Below, piece by piece: positions 50,958-61,550 of a stretch of DNA of 64,000 nt. A model generated the notes under the pieces. That model was not told the DNA's origin. It did no database searches and was given only the letters and a program-made list of their open reading frames with translations. The first letter of the stretch is position 1, and every line of letters starts with the position of its first letter. The stretch is from Leuctra nigra (lineage: Eukaryota > Arthropoda > Insecta > Plecoptera > Leuctridae), in assembly GCA_934045905.1 (NCBI GenBank), contig OW203767.1:22199073-22263072 (forward strand), read 5' to 3'. A program made the position numbers and the translations under genes.

Positions 50958-51786
50958 TACCGGGTGGCGCAAAAAAAATCCCCCTGATTGAGAGGTTACT
51001 ATATCGAAACTATTATAGATAGGATTCTGAAATTTGTACACATGTTAGAAAACATAACAAAATTTAATATGTGCAAGTTTCAAAAATTTTACTGTTGTAG
51101 GAAAAAAGTTACCGCTGTTCAAATTTGGTTGTCAAAAAATTGATTATACGGAGCTCAAAAAGCGCGCGTCGAGAAAACTTCCAATGGCCGGGACACTGTT
51201 TCTTCAAAACTACGAACGATATCAAGTTGAAAATGTATAATTATATTGAAAATATATTAAGATCGATTGTGTAAAAATTTCAATGAATTTGAATGAATAG
51301 AACGAAAATTATGGAACCTTGAAGTTGAGCGTAAAATCAGAATATGTATAGATTATTTCTAAACTTTTATTACAAACCTTATAAAAGTGATTCTTTTCCC
51401 ACTATTCTGTTTTCAAGCTCAACTTCAAGATTCAATAACTTTCGTTCCATATATTGATATCGATTGAAATTTTCACACAATCGATCTTAATCTGTTTTGA
51501 ATATAATTTGAAATTTTCAGCTTGATATCGTACTTAGTTTTGAAGAAACAGCACGGCCATTGGAAGTTTTCTCGACGCGCGCTTTTAGAGCTCCGTGTAA
51601 TCAATTTTTTAACCACCAAATTTTAACAGCTGTAACTTTTTTCCTACAATAGTATTGTTTTTCAAACTTGACATATTAAATTTTGGTATGTTTTCTAGTT
51701 TGTGTACAAATTTCAGAATCCTATCTATAATAGTTTCGATATAATGACCTCTCAATCAGGGTGATTTTTTTTGGCGCCACCCGGTA
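50958..51786. mobile_element. 830-bp foldback element with TACCGGGTGGCGC ends
   Basis: Almost the whole element is an imperfect palindrome. It starts TACCGGGTGGCGCAAAAAAAA and ends with the complement GGCGCCACCCGGTA. Inner blocks also mirror (CGAAACTATTATAGATAGGATTCTGA, GCGCGCGTCGAGAAAACTTCC, AACTTCAAG), with a centre near 51370. No transposase frame is present. The flanking TA suggests a TA target. A related copy lies at 37109-39266. Confidence 0.9.
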
Positions 51787-51834
51787 TTAATATTTTCTAT
51801 ATCCTCAACGGAATTAAATTCCACTAGAGAGGAT

Positions 51835-52120
51835 GTGATAGAGTGAAGGGAGGAGAGGAAACCCGGTACCGGCATGGTGCCTACTCCTGACGAAAGATAC
51901 CAAAGGTGTCTATAAAGCCCCATCCGAAGGACGGTGTGACATTCACAGCACGGGCCTCCACAACCCGCGCCGTCGAGAGACTGATAACAGGTGGAGGGAG
52001 GTCGCACACTTACCCCATCAGTCTCTCTGGACCAACGGCAGCAACTAGCAGGCCAGAATTGCACGGTCAACCATCCAACTACTGACCCCGCTCAATGTTG
52101 CTTAACCTCGGTGATCTGGA
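51835..52120 (-). mobile_element. 5S-rRNA-derived SINE
   Basis: Read on the minus strand, AGATCACCGAGGTTAAGCAAC...GGGGTCAGTAGTTGGATGG.TGACCG (52119 back to about 52050) matches the internal promoter region of 5S rRNA: GATCACCG, TTAAGC, the GGATGG intermediate element and TGACCG. The 3' body (GGCCCGTGCTGTGAATGTC..., GGTACCGGG) is repeat sequence, so this is a 5S-derived SINE, not a 5S gene. It lies directly downstream of the foldback at 50958-51786. Confidence 0.7.
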
Positions 52121-52859
52121 CTGTAGAACTAATATGTATCCAAGACACCAGCTGTTGTGTTTAAAGTTTGAAATGTGCGCTACTTTTTTTTTTTTAATAT
52201 AACGTGACCAGAAACTAAACAACCATCCTACTGATGGCCTACACGAAGTCAAAGTCCGAGAGGAATCTCAATCTTTCAACTGGGTATTTCTAGATATTAT
52301 TCTGTACGAAGATAAAACATACTGAAATCACATATCATTTGTCCAAAGTCCCCTCATCACTTCAAACCACACAACGTGATTGCAATTCTGGTTCTATTGC
52401 AGATCTCGATCTTGTGTTCTGATCGCATTCGGTATGTCTGGATGCGATAACATCAAAATGCATAACTAATCAATGATGATCAATCGAGATAGGTTAAGCT
52501 ATTTTGATGCGTCGTACGAAGTTCAATTATAAATATCTCTCACGCACGTCATACTGAGTCAAGTATTCGATGTCTTTATAGATTATTTTCATCGCCACAG
52601 ATTGTGAATCGATATAACTTGTGTGTTCATTGTGTTTGTTTACCTGTACGTATCCACGTACTACACACGTAATGACATTTATCTTTGAATGAAACGTCAT
52701 TTACGAAAACTAAAAGATCATCGTTGGTGTTCGGCAATGAAAATAAACATGATAAAAATTCTTTATGAATATGGCCAACATTTATTTTATCAAGCCAAGA
52801 TTCTAACACAATGTCAGGTCATGGGGTGGACGAACCACCAACTATCTTGGGCATCTACT

Positions 52860-53095
52860 TCTAAGTCTGGAGCCGACTTGCCAGGTCCGACGCCCCTCCT
52901 CTATCTCCGTCTCTTCGTCTTCTTCTTCCTCTTCCTCTATTGCTGTTTTCTTTTCTTCATCCTCCCTTTTTTCAACCAACCCCTTCCATCTATCCACATC
53001 CTCCCACCATTTTTCGTCTCTAATCACATTCCAATTTTCTCCTCTTTCTTCCGCAGCCCTTTCCACTCCACTCATCCACTTTGTTCTCGGTCGCC
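52860..53095 (-). pseudogene. LINE-type retrotransposon C-terminal fragment
   Basis: The minus-strand frame reads RPRTKWMSGVERAAEERGEN followed by WNVIRDEKWWEDVDRWKGLVE, the pattern seen at the C-terminus of many CR1/Jockey-like reverse-transcriptase proteins (GRPrxRWxdxVexD...A.DRxxWrxlV). An acidic run (EEEEEEDEETEIEE) follows. The upstream side is replaced by a GCCATT/GCCATC microsatellite. No catalytic RT motif is present. Confidence 0.55.
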
Positions 53096-53152
53096 ATTGC
53101 CATTGCCATTGCATCGCCATTGCCATCGCCATTGCCATCGCCATTGCCAACA
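53091..53152 (+). repeat. Hexanucleotide microsatellite (GCCATT/GCCATC)n
   Basis: TTGCCATTGCCATTGCATCGCCATT... shows about ten units with T/C variation. The minus-strand MAMAMA/QWQW frame across it is an artefact of the repeat. Confidence 0.9.
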
Positions 53153-53544
53153 AATACAATTTATTCAAATTACAATGTAACTGATATTTTGTGAATGACT
53201 ACATCATATTGTTCTCACTTAACTAGGGATTTTCGTCCAAACTATGAGGACAAAATAGTGAACTAAAGTATTTTTCAATCATAAAGTAGGAAATCGCTCT
53301 TTATAATGCGATGATAAGTGAGATTTCGTATTGCATGCGAATTTGCGAATTAATATCGCGTGAAAGTTGCTGTTCTATAATAGACCTTCAAAGTGGCCAG
53401 GAAGACAGCATAAGTCAAAGAAGCAGGGGCTGGAAGTGGATGGATTCACCAAGAACTATAACTTTATGACCGAAAAATCTAATATTAATATTACCAATTA
53501 CCATGTTTTACGGACGTATGTTTATGAATTTAATTAAACTAACT

Positions 53545-56500
53545 AGAGAGCCCCGCCATGCAATACATGACACAATGAGCTCTCTTATCTGGGCAAGGCA
53601 AGGCACAACAGAAGATGGACCGTGCACCATTAAAATTAAACTAATCTTATATGTTGGCAAAGAATTGTCTCTCGTGACAATTTTTTTTACCCTCACGGAA
53701 TGACCTATCATAAATTCAAATCAATGCTCTGTTATAGTAATATCTGTGGAAGGTACATTAACTCAAATGCACACCTGTTGTGTATACATACACGTAAGAA
53801 CATGTGTAACTGTTTTGAAGATACGAAACAGGTATATGGCTGCGTGGTAACGCTCGGAACTTGTATTCCGGAGGCCCGGGTTCGATTCCCGCGGTCGTCC
53901 TTCCTGACTGGGGTTTTTTCGTGGTATTCCCTCAGTCGACAGGCAAATGCTGGGAAGGTACCCTACTAATAGGCCACGACCGCCTCCTTCCCACCTTCCA
54001 TCCTTACCTACTCTTCACCATCATCTCCCAATCATCATCATCATAATCATTCATCCGTCGCCATTAGCCTCGCTGCAGAACAGTGCGACGTTAAGCCCCA
54101 GACAAAAAAAATGTTTTGAAGATATTTAAATAAATCGTGAATAACTTAATATTAAAACATTTTAAGCTTGATAAAAAATATGAATATACGACTCAATGAA
54201 GATTAAATAAAAAATTGCAGTTGCATGGAATAAAGAATTAAAATAATTTGTATAATATTTGAAACAACAGAATAAATATGTCATTATGATGATCGAATTT
54301 AGGTTATAAAATAAGAATACATATTTGAAACTTAATTAAAACAAATATGCACGATGATTAATAATAAAATGGAATAATTTGATTTGAAATATGATGAACG
54401 AAAAATGGTACCGAGATTTAATCAAAGTTTGTCACTTTTTATGTAACAACATATAGAAAATTACTGACATTCCAGGTTACGAAAGAGAATAATAGAAATC
54501 TACTCAATTTTATGCAGGTTTCCACTTTATAACTTATCCTGATTATTTGATCGTTCGCATCTCTGCACACATCAAAACATCAACAAACTATTCAATATCA
54601 TTTCGATTCCTAAAATATACAATTCATTATAAGGTGTATGTTCCACCTAAAATGTTTTAATAAAATGCGAAGTTGTGACGTCAGGCGGATAATGTATGTC
54701 CTCGATTGATCCTTGTTAATAGTTATATCAAATGATAGACGTATTGGAAATAAGGTCCAATATCAAAAGGTAACAATATTACAGTGTGGATAGAAATGTT
54801 CCCTTATGCCTCCCTCCCCCATAACCCACCCCAAAAATGTCTGCATTTATTCACATGAAATGTTGCTTTGCCCGTGTTTCAAGTCAAGGTCACCAGTGGA
54901 AATTCCAATATTTTCTTCACTGCCAAATGGATTCACGGTTTCCTACATATTATGGAAAGTTTCGAAGAAAGTGACTTTTTCAATGACAATTTGGTTTCTA
55001 TTTAATATCTCTCTAAATACTTATAGGGCACTAGCCAAACTATCTCCCGCTAGGGTGCTGCCATCGGTTTTGTGACAAGTGTGAAGTAAGCTGTTCGTGC
55101 CACTCAAAATTAAAACTCGCGAAACTTTATTTTGACATGCGTAAGAAGATGTACTCACTGTTTAGATACATAGATTTTTTACTCTAGTATAATTAAATGT
55201 GTAAAAATAAGAAGATAGTGCAATATATAAAGCAAATTCTATTTCAATCTGAAGCGACACCCTCTCAATTGTTTTAATTGGAAGTTACAAAATTCCATTA
55301 AGCAGTGAGTCAGTTCAAGAGAGCACTGGAAACAAAAATAATTCTGTGAGCTGTCCATATATGATCAAAATATCATTATTACACTACCATTTCTAATAAT
55401 TATCCACTATTTCGTTAAATAACCAAATATCAACATTAATTATTATAATATAACATGAAAATACGGACTGTGGAGTAAGAAATGCGTTGATTTGAAAAGC
55501 ACAGCCTCGACGCTAGCGCCGAAGTGGCCGATCCCGTCGTCCTAGCTTGGCATCGCCCCATCGGATTCAAACGAATCTTTTTGAATGGCAGTTCGCTTGA
55601 AATTATGTACAGGAAAAGTCAAGTTTCGTAGAAAATTGTGCAAAATTTCTCGATGTCTATAGACGCGAATCGTAACGCAACTTCCGAGCTCCGGATTCCA
55701 TGGCCAAATATTGTTCTGGTCGATTTTGGAAAATTAGTTTCACCGCCTACTAAAATTCATTTTCACTGCACAATTGAAATTGACGTTTAAAATTAAGACA
55801 TCAGAAAAAGCGGTGTTTTTCACGAATAACTCGGTAAATACTGAACAGAATATCGCGAAAGTGTTACTATAAATCAAGTCACAGAATTATATACATTACT
55901 GGCGAGTTTCAACACGATCGGTGGAAAATTAAAGATTTGTATAAAGAACGAAATTTTCAGCCACGTTGCTACGGGGACGACGTTCTTCTCTTTTAAGCGT
56001 ATTATAGTAAAGGACTAGAGAGCCCCGCCATGTAACACATGACCTAATCACAATCTTTTCTGGTCAAGGTTTAATAGATGGCGCAATCCTCGAACCACTC
56101 TTGCTGACGAATTGACTGATCGTGACAATTGACTTGACCCTCACAGAACTACCGATCTCAATAGCAACTCAATTCTAAATCTTATTTGTTTTTCAAAACA
56201 AACCGAAACAATAATTAAATATGAATGGAATCTGTTCAGTGAAGAAGAAACCAAAGTGGCAATTTCCAAATGAATATACTTATTTGATTTACTTATTAAA
56301 TACACATATAGAATATTGTAAACAACAACTGAAAAAGTTGGGAACGAATCTAAACGAATCCAAATTCTGAATCCGAAATCATACCCAAATGAGTTAATTA
56401 TACGAAACAAATACGCAACATAAAAAATTACAGCACAATAAAAGATTTCCAACATTAAAAAATATGTGCTAAGAAAACACGGGACACACTATCAAGTTTA

Positions 56501-57215
56501 TGAAAGCAGAGTGAAGAGCATTTCTGTTCTTGTCTGACTACTCTCACGTGACCTTACTTTCCTCACAGCTATTTGGTCATGATCGAAAAAGCACAAAGTA
56601 TACTTGAATCCCATGGTCAAGACTGAGTAGTAGAATTTAATGCGATTTTATTCAGGTCTCCACATAATAAGATCCAACCTGATTAAATTAATACGCATCT
56701 CTGCAGAAATCACAACAATTAACAACAATACAATTTTGATTCCTAAATGGTACTTTCAGTTTTCAATATACTCAAATCATTTTCAAAATGCGATGTGACG
56801 TAAGGAGGTACACTCGAGAAAAATTTCCAATATCAGAAAAGTTCTCTTGCGCCCCTCTCCCCCCACCCCACGCAACATTATCAACCCCCAAAATAACATC
56901 TAATTACATTTAAACGTTGCTTTTCAAGTGGTTCTATTTAGTCAAGGTCCTCAGAGTTAAATTGAATTTCGCTCACTGCCAATGGATTCACGGCTTCCTG
57001 AAGTTTCAAAGTTTCGAAAAAAGTGTGTTTTTCCATGATATTGTGCATTCCATGTAATATCTCTCGAAATACTCAACGGATTCGATTGAAATTGGTTGCA
57101 CTTTATTTGGCTCGAAATTATCTACAGGAAAAGTCCGGTTTTGATTAAAATTGAGCTAAAATGACGATTTCTATAGAGGTCTATCGTAACGCAACTTCCG
57201 AGCTCAAGGTCAAAA
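53545..57215 (+). repeat. Degenerate intronic segmental duplication
   Basis: Copy 1 (53545-53710, 54480-55030, 55560-55720) and copy 2 (56015-56150, 56530-57080, 57085-57215) share, in the same order, CTAGAGAGCCCCGCCATG.AA.ACATGAC, CGCATCTCTGCA, AATGCGA.GTGACGT.AGG, ATGGATTCACGG.TTCCT, a TTTCGAA.AAAGTG block and CGTAACGCAACTTCCGAGCTC. The spacing differs because copy 1 gained the SINE at 53824 and other sequence. Both lie inside ligase intron 2 (50552-57980). They could be two insertions of one repeat instead of a tandem duplication. Confidence 0.7.
53824..54111 (+). mobile_element. Full-length tRNA-derived SINE with 13-bp target duplication
   Basis: The tRNA-related head has an A box (TGGCTGCGTGGTAACGC) and a perfect B box (GGTTCGATTCC, 53879-53889). 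The body carries the family core (CTCAGTCGACAGGCAAATGC..., AATAGGCCACGACCGCCTCC, CATTAGCCTCGCTGCAGAAC, GTGCGACGTTAAGCCCCAGA) and a short A tail. Direct repeats TGTTTTGAAGATA at 53811-53823 and 54112-54124 flank it exactly. It sits in intron 2 of the ligase CDS and is absent from the related duplicated segment at 56015 onward. Other copies and pieces of this family occur throughout the window. Confidence 0.9.
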
Positions 57216-57541
57216 CTGTGCATTAATACAGTTTGTTCAAATCTTCTGTACAATGATTATGGTGGTGAAGATGGCAACGAAAATGATGTACTACGCTAGC
57301 ACCAACACAACAAAATGAAAATCAGCTAGAACTAGGTGGCACATTCAAGTTAGCGGATTTTATTTGGAGAGTTTAGGTTGGCAAAATGTGAATTCAGATG
57401 GAAGGTGTGGATGGTGCTGCTTATTTACACCCTAACGGCGTTGTAAGCGTAAATTGAACAGCCTATAGTAAAGGATAATAATAATAATAATTGCCATTTA
57501 TAATTATAAAATAACAAGTTTTAATCTGGTAATATCATGGT

Positions 57542-57833
57542 AATTCCCACAAATAAGTGATACGTGATGGAGCCACTTCTGGTAAGATGGCTACTATCAG
57601 GTCCACATATTAATTTGTTTGTTTTTACATTTCGTGTTTCCATAAAGCAGTGAAAAAACAAAAAACAAATGAAATTGATATTTAGCTATAAATTTACTTT
57701 CTTGGCCATAACAAACAACTATATCAAATATTTGTATTTATATTTATGCAAATGCGCCCTTGACAGCCGCCATTGACCTAGTACCACAAAATCCATCAGA
57801 GGTCAGCTGTGTTCCTTATTTTCTCGAATAGAG
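57542..57833 (+). repeat. Dispersed repeat shared with 43079-43381
   Basis: ATACGTGATGGAGCCACTTCTGG...GTGCTTCCATA.GGCAGTGAAAAA...AGTACCA.A.AATCCA.CAGAGGTCAG..GTGTTCCTT.TTTTCTCGAATAG occurs at both places. It ends about 150 bases before ligase exon 3. Its class is unknown. Confidence 0.75.
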
Positions 57834-57980
57834 ATATTGGTAGTTATAAAGTTATACCGGCATAAATACCGGTAGAACTAAAAACCTTTGTGAATCCAGC
57901 TCCGCTCCAGCTTTTTTGGAAACGCTTTGAAGAAATTTCCGCTCGCTTGATAAGGAGTGTAATAAGGATTCTTCTTGCAG

Positions 57981-58172
57981 CTGAGATCGCCACGCAATTG
58001 ATGGACGCGCATCCCAGCATGATCGTCACCGACTCCGACAAGTACGAGGACGTTGTCAAGGCCGTCAAGATGGCTGCCGAGCGAGGATACAAGCAGCCGG
58101 ACATCGTGGTGGCGCCCAGTGCAACCAGCTCGCAAGTGCCGGGTGGCGCCACTGCCTTGGCTGACATGATAG
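57981..58172 (+). CDS. AMP-forming acyl-CoA synthetase, coding exon 3
   Basis: This exon follows acceptor GATTCTTCTTGCAG. With the G carried over from the previous exon it reads NPNYVP + AEIATQLMDAHPSMIVTDSD, continuous with the family pattern (NPxYtpxEIaxQLxdsxaxxivT). It covers about residues 191-254 and contains YEDVVKAVKMAAERGYKQPDIVV. It ends GATALADMI in phase 1 at ATAG|GTGAGT. Immediately after the donor lies a shortened copy of this exon (58189-58252). The open frame extends upstream to 57890, but the acceptor and phase fix the start. Confidence 0.9.
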
Positions 58173-58188
58173 GTGAGTCCATGTTGTC

Positions 58189-58252
58189 ACAGACAAGTAC
58201 CAGGACGTTGTCAAGGCCGTCAAGATGGCTGACATGATAGGTGAGTCCATGT
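58189..58252 (+). repeat. Shortened duplicate of ligase coding exon 3 end
   Basis: Bases CAGACAAGTACCAGGACGTT... copy the middle of exon 3 (YEDVVKAVKMA) and then jump directly to its last bases plus the donor (GACATGATAGGTGAGTCCATG). The jump occurs at TGGCTG, which is present at both break points in the true exon, so the copy lost about 84 internal bases by recombination or slippage at a 6-base repeat. Confidence 0.85.
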
Positions 58253-58429
58253 GAAATTGAAATAATAGTTTGTGTTTGCAAGTTTCTGCTCTACTGACCT
58301 TGGAAAGAGCCGAAACGTGATGCATCAAAAGAAAATGATAAAATATCTGACAATTGGGAATGTAGGTTTCTTTGGAAAACTTCCATGGAGTCAGGATGAT
58401 ATGAAGGGATGTGTGTTGTGAAAAATATC

Positions 58430-58502
58430 CGACCGAACCGGGGCTCGAACCCGGGACCTCTCACTTGCCGGGCGAGAGCTCTTCCAACTGAGCTACCCGA
58501 TC
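58430..58502 (-). tRNA. tRNA-Ala(GGC)-like copy 1
   Basis: It folds as a full cloverleaf: acceptor GATCGGG/TTCGGTC, D-stem GCTC/GAGC, anticodon stem CTCGC/GTGAG, loop CCGGCAA, T-stem CCGGG/CCCGG with loop TTCGAGC, discriminator G. The Pol III A box and B box (GGTTCGAGCCC) are intact. Position 33 is C instead of the invariant U, and pair 3:70 is U:G rather than the alanine identity pair G:U, so it is more likely a tRNA-derived repeat than a working tRNA. Confidence 0.5.
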
Positions 58503-58765
58503 GGACGGACGGACACTAGACACAACACACTGATGAGGGTTAGAGATCTCCGAGGAGAATGGAATGAAGGTAGAGAATGCTTCTACGAACTGTCATACCA
58601 CCGGTGACGAAGCTGTCACCATGTCTCATTGCACTTGCGTACGCAACCCTCTTTTACTCGACTGAACGAGTTGCTTTACAGCTCGATTGATGAGAATGTA
58701 GGTTTCTTTGGAAAACTTCCATGGAGTCAGGATGATATGAAGGGATGTGTGTTGTGAAAAATATC

Positions 58766-58838
58766 CGACCGAACCGGGGCTCGAACCCGGGACCTCTCAC
58801 TTGCCGGGCGAGAGCTCTTCCAACTGAGCTACCCGATC
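58766..58838 (-). tRNA. tRNA-Ala(GGC)-like copy 2
   Basis: Same cloverleaf sequence as copy 1, 336 bases further on. It has intact A and B boxes, C at position 33 and loop CCGGCAA. Confidence 0.5.
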
Positions 58839-59101
58839 GGACGGACGGACACTAGACACAACACACTGATGAGGGTTAGAGATCTCCGAGGAGAATGGAA
58901 TGAAGGTAGAGAATGCTTCTACGAACTGTCATACCACCGGTGACGATGCTGTCACCATGTCTCATTGCACTTGCGTGCGCAACCCTCTTTTACTCGACTG
59001 AACGAGTTGCTTTACAGCTCGATTGATGAGAATGTAGGTTTCTTTGGAAAACTTCCATGGAGTCAGGATGATATGAAGGGATGTGTGTTGTGAAAAATAT
59101 C

Positions 59102-59174
59102 CGACCGAACCGGGGCTCGAACCCGGGACCTCTCACTTGCCGGGCGAGAGCTCTTCCAACTGAGCTACCCGATC
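59102..59174 (-). tRNA. tRNA-Ala(GGC)-like copy 3
   Basis: Same sequence as copy 1, 336 bases beyond copy 2, in the minus-strand half of the palindromic array. Confidence 0.5.
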
Positions 59175-59437
59175 GGACGGACGGACACTAGACACAACAC
59201 ACTGATGAGGGTTAGAGATCTCCGAGGAGAATGGAATGAAGGTAGAGAATGCTTCTACGAACTGTCATACCACCGGTGACGATGCTGTCACCATGTCTCA
59301 TTGCACTTGCGTGCGCAACCCTCTTTTACTCGACTGAACGAGTTGCTTTACAGCTCGATTGATGAGAATGTAGGTTTCTTTGGAAAACTTCCATGGAGTC
59401 AGGATGATATGAAGGGATGTGTGTTGTGAAAAATATC

Positions 59438-59510
59438 CGACCGAACCGGGGCTCGAACCCGGGACCTCTCACTTGCCGGGCGAGAGCTCTTCCAACTGAG
59501 CTACCCGATC
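59438..59510 (-). tRNA. tRNA-Ala(GGC)-like copy 4
   Basis: Last minus-strand copy before the palindrome centre (about 59753). Same cloverleaf and anomalies as copy 1. Confidence 0.5.
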
Positions 59511-59845
59511 GGACGGACGGACACTAGACACAACACACTGATGAGGGTTAGAGATCTCCGAGGAGAATGGAATGAAGGTAAAGAATGCTTCTACGAACTG
59601 TCATACCACCGGTGACGAAGCTGTCACCATGTCTCATTGCACTTGCGTGCGCAACCCTCTTTTACTCGACTGAACGAGTTGCTTTACAGCTCGATTGATG
59701 AGAATGTAGGTTTCTTTGGAAAACTTCCATGGAGTCAGGATGATATGAAGGGAAGCATTCTCTAGAAGCATTCTCTACCTTCATTCCATTCTCCTCGGAG
59801 ATCTCTAACCCTCATCAGTGTGTTGTGTCTAGTGTCCGTCCGTCC

Positions 59846-59918
59846 GATCGGGTAGCTCAGTTGGAAGAGCTCTCGCCCGGCAAGTGAGAGGTCCCGGGTT
59901 CGAGCCCCGGTTCGGTCG
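59846..59918 (+). tRNA. tRNA-Ala(GGC)-like copy 5
   Basis: First plus-strand copy, 336 bases from the start-side neighbour that follows it and facing away from copy 4. Same cloverleaf, with discriminator G at 59918. Confidence 0.5.
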
Positions 59919-60181
59919 GATATTTTTCACAACACACATCCCTTCATATCATCCTGACTCCATGGAAGTTTTCCAAAGAAACCTACATTCTCATCAATCG
60001 AGCTGTAAAGCAACTCGTTCAGTCGAGTAAAAGAGGGTTGCGCACGCAAGTGCAATGAGACATGGTGACAGCATCGTCACCGGTGGTATGACAGTTCGTA
60101 GAAGCATTCTTTACCTTCATTCCATTCTCCTCGGAGATCTCTAACCCTCATCAGTGTGTTGTGTCTAGTGTCCGTCCGTCC

Positions 60182-60254
60182 GATCGGGTAGCTCAGTTGG
60201 AAGAGCTCTCGCCCGGCAAGTGAGAGGTCCCGGGTTCGAGCCCCGGTTCGGTCG
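60182..60254 (+). tRNA. tRNA-Ala(GGC)-like copy 6
   Basis: Identical tRNA-like body, 336 bases after copy 5. Confidence 0.5.
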
Positions 60255-60517
60255 GATATTTTTCACAACACACATCCCTTCATATCATCCTGACTCCATG
60301 GAAGTTTTCCAAAGAAACCTACATTCTCATCAATCGAGCTGTAAAGCAACTCGTTCAGTCGAGTAAAAGAGGGTTGCGCACGCAAGTGCAATGAGACATG
60401 GTGACAGCTTCGTCACCGGTGGTATGACAGTTCGTAGAAGCATTCTCTACCTTCATTCCATTCTCCTCGGAGATCTCTAACCCTCATCAGTGTGTTGTGT
60501 CTAGTGTCCGTCCGTCC

Positions 60518-60590
60518 GATCGGGTAGCTCAGTTGGAAGAGCTCTCGCCCGGCAAGTGAGAGGTCCCGGGTTCGAGCCCCGGTTCGGTCG
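60518..60590 (+). tRNA. tRNA-Ala(GGC)-like copy 7
   Basis: Identical tRNA-like body, 336 bases after copy 6. Confidence 0.5.
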
Positions 60591-60853
60591 GATATTTTTC
60601 ACAACACACATCCCTTCATATCATCCTGACTCCATGGAAGTTTTCCAAAGAAACCTACATTCTCATCAATCGAGCTGTAAAGCAACTCGTTCAGTCGAGT
60701 AAAAGAGGGTTGCGCACGCAAGTGCAATGAGACATGGTGACAGCATCGTCACCGGTGGTATGACAGTTCGTAGAAGCATTCTCTACCTTCATTCCATTCT
60801 CCTCGGAGATCTCTAACCCTCATCAGTGTGTTGTGTCTAGTGTCCGTCCGTCC

Positions 60854-60926
60854 GATCGGGTAGCTCAGTTGGAAGAGCTCTCGCCCGGCAAGTGAGAGGT
60901 CCCGGGTTCGAGCCCCGGTTCGGTCG
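60854..60926 (+). tRNA. tRNA-Ala(GGC)-like copy 8
   Basis: Identical tRNA-like body, 336 bases after copy 7. The spacer that follows it (61060-61190) is the most diverged in the array. Confidence 0.5.
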
Positions 60927-61190
60927 GATATTTTTCACAACACACATCCCTTCATATCATCCTGACTCCATGGAAGTTTTCCAAAGAAACCTACATTCTC
61001 ATCAATCGAGCTGTAAAGCAACTCGTTCAGTCGAGTAAAAGAGGGTTGCGCACGCAAGTGCAATGAGACATGGTGACAGCATCGTTACCGATGGTCTGAT
61101 AGCTTGTAATGTCCAATCATTACCTTCATTCCATTCTCCTAGGAGATCTTTAACCCTCATCAGTGAGTTGTGTCTAGTGTCCGTCTGTCC

Positions 61191-61263
61191 GATCGGGTAG
61201 CTCAGTTGGAAGAGCTCTCGCCCGGCAAGTGAGAGGTCCCGGGTTCGAGCCCCGGTTCGGTCG
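61191..61263 (+). tRNA. tRNA-Ala(GGC)-like copy 9
   Basis: Identical tRNA-like body despite a diverged 5' spacer (GTCTGTCC upstream). Its 3' spacer is about 50 bases shorter than in other units, giving a 287-bp step to copy 10. Confidence 0.5.
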
Positions 61264-61477
61264 GATATTTTTTACAACATACATTCTCATCAATCAAACT
61301 GTAAAGCAACTCGTTCATTCGAGTAAAAGAGGGTTGCGCACGCAAGTGCAATGAGACATGGTGACAGCATCGTCACCGGTGGTATGACAGTTCGTAGAAG
61401 CATTCTCTACCTTCATTCCATTCTCCTCGGAGATCTCTAACCCTCATCAGTGTGTTGTGTCTTGTGTCCGTCCGTCC

Positions 61478-61550
61478 GATCGGGTAGCTCAGTTGGAAGA
61501 GCTCTCGCCCGGCAAGTGAGAGGTCCCGGGTTCGAGCCCCGGTTCGGTCG
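61478..61550 (+). tRNA. tRNA-Ala(GGC)-like copy 10
   Basis: Outermost plus-strand copy. The unit ends at CCTTCATATC just before the right-hand direct repeat ATCTGACAATT. Confidence 0.5.

Noticed and set aside
52050..52120. A functional 5S rRNA gene
   Set aside because: Only the internal promoter portion matches, with several substitutions, and it is joined to unrelated repeat sequence, as in 5S-derived SINEs.
52842..53168. 108-residue minus-strand frame as a host gene
   Set aside because: It combines a microsatellite, a LINE C-terminal remnant and a poly-acidic run. It is not a host protein.
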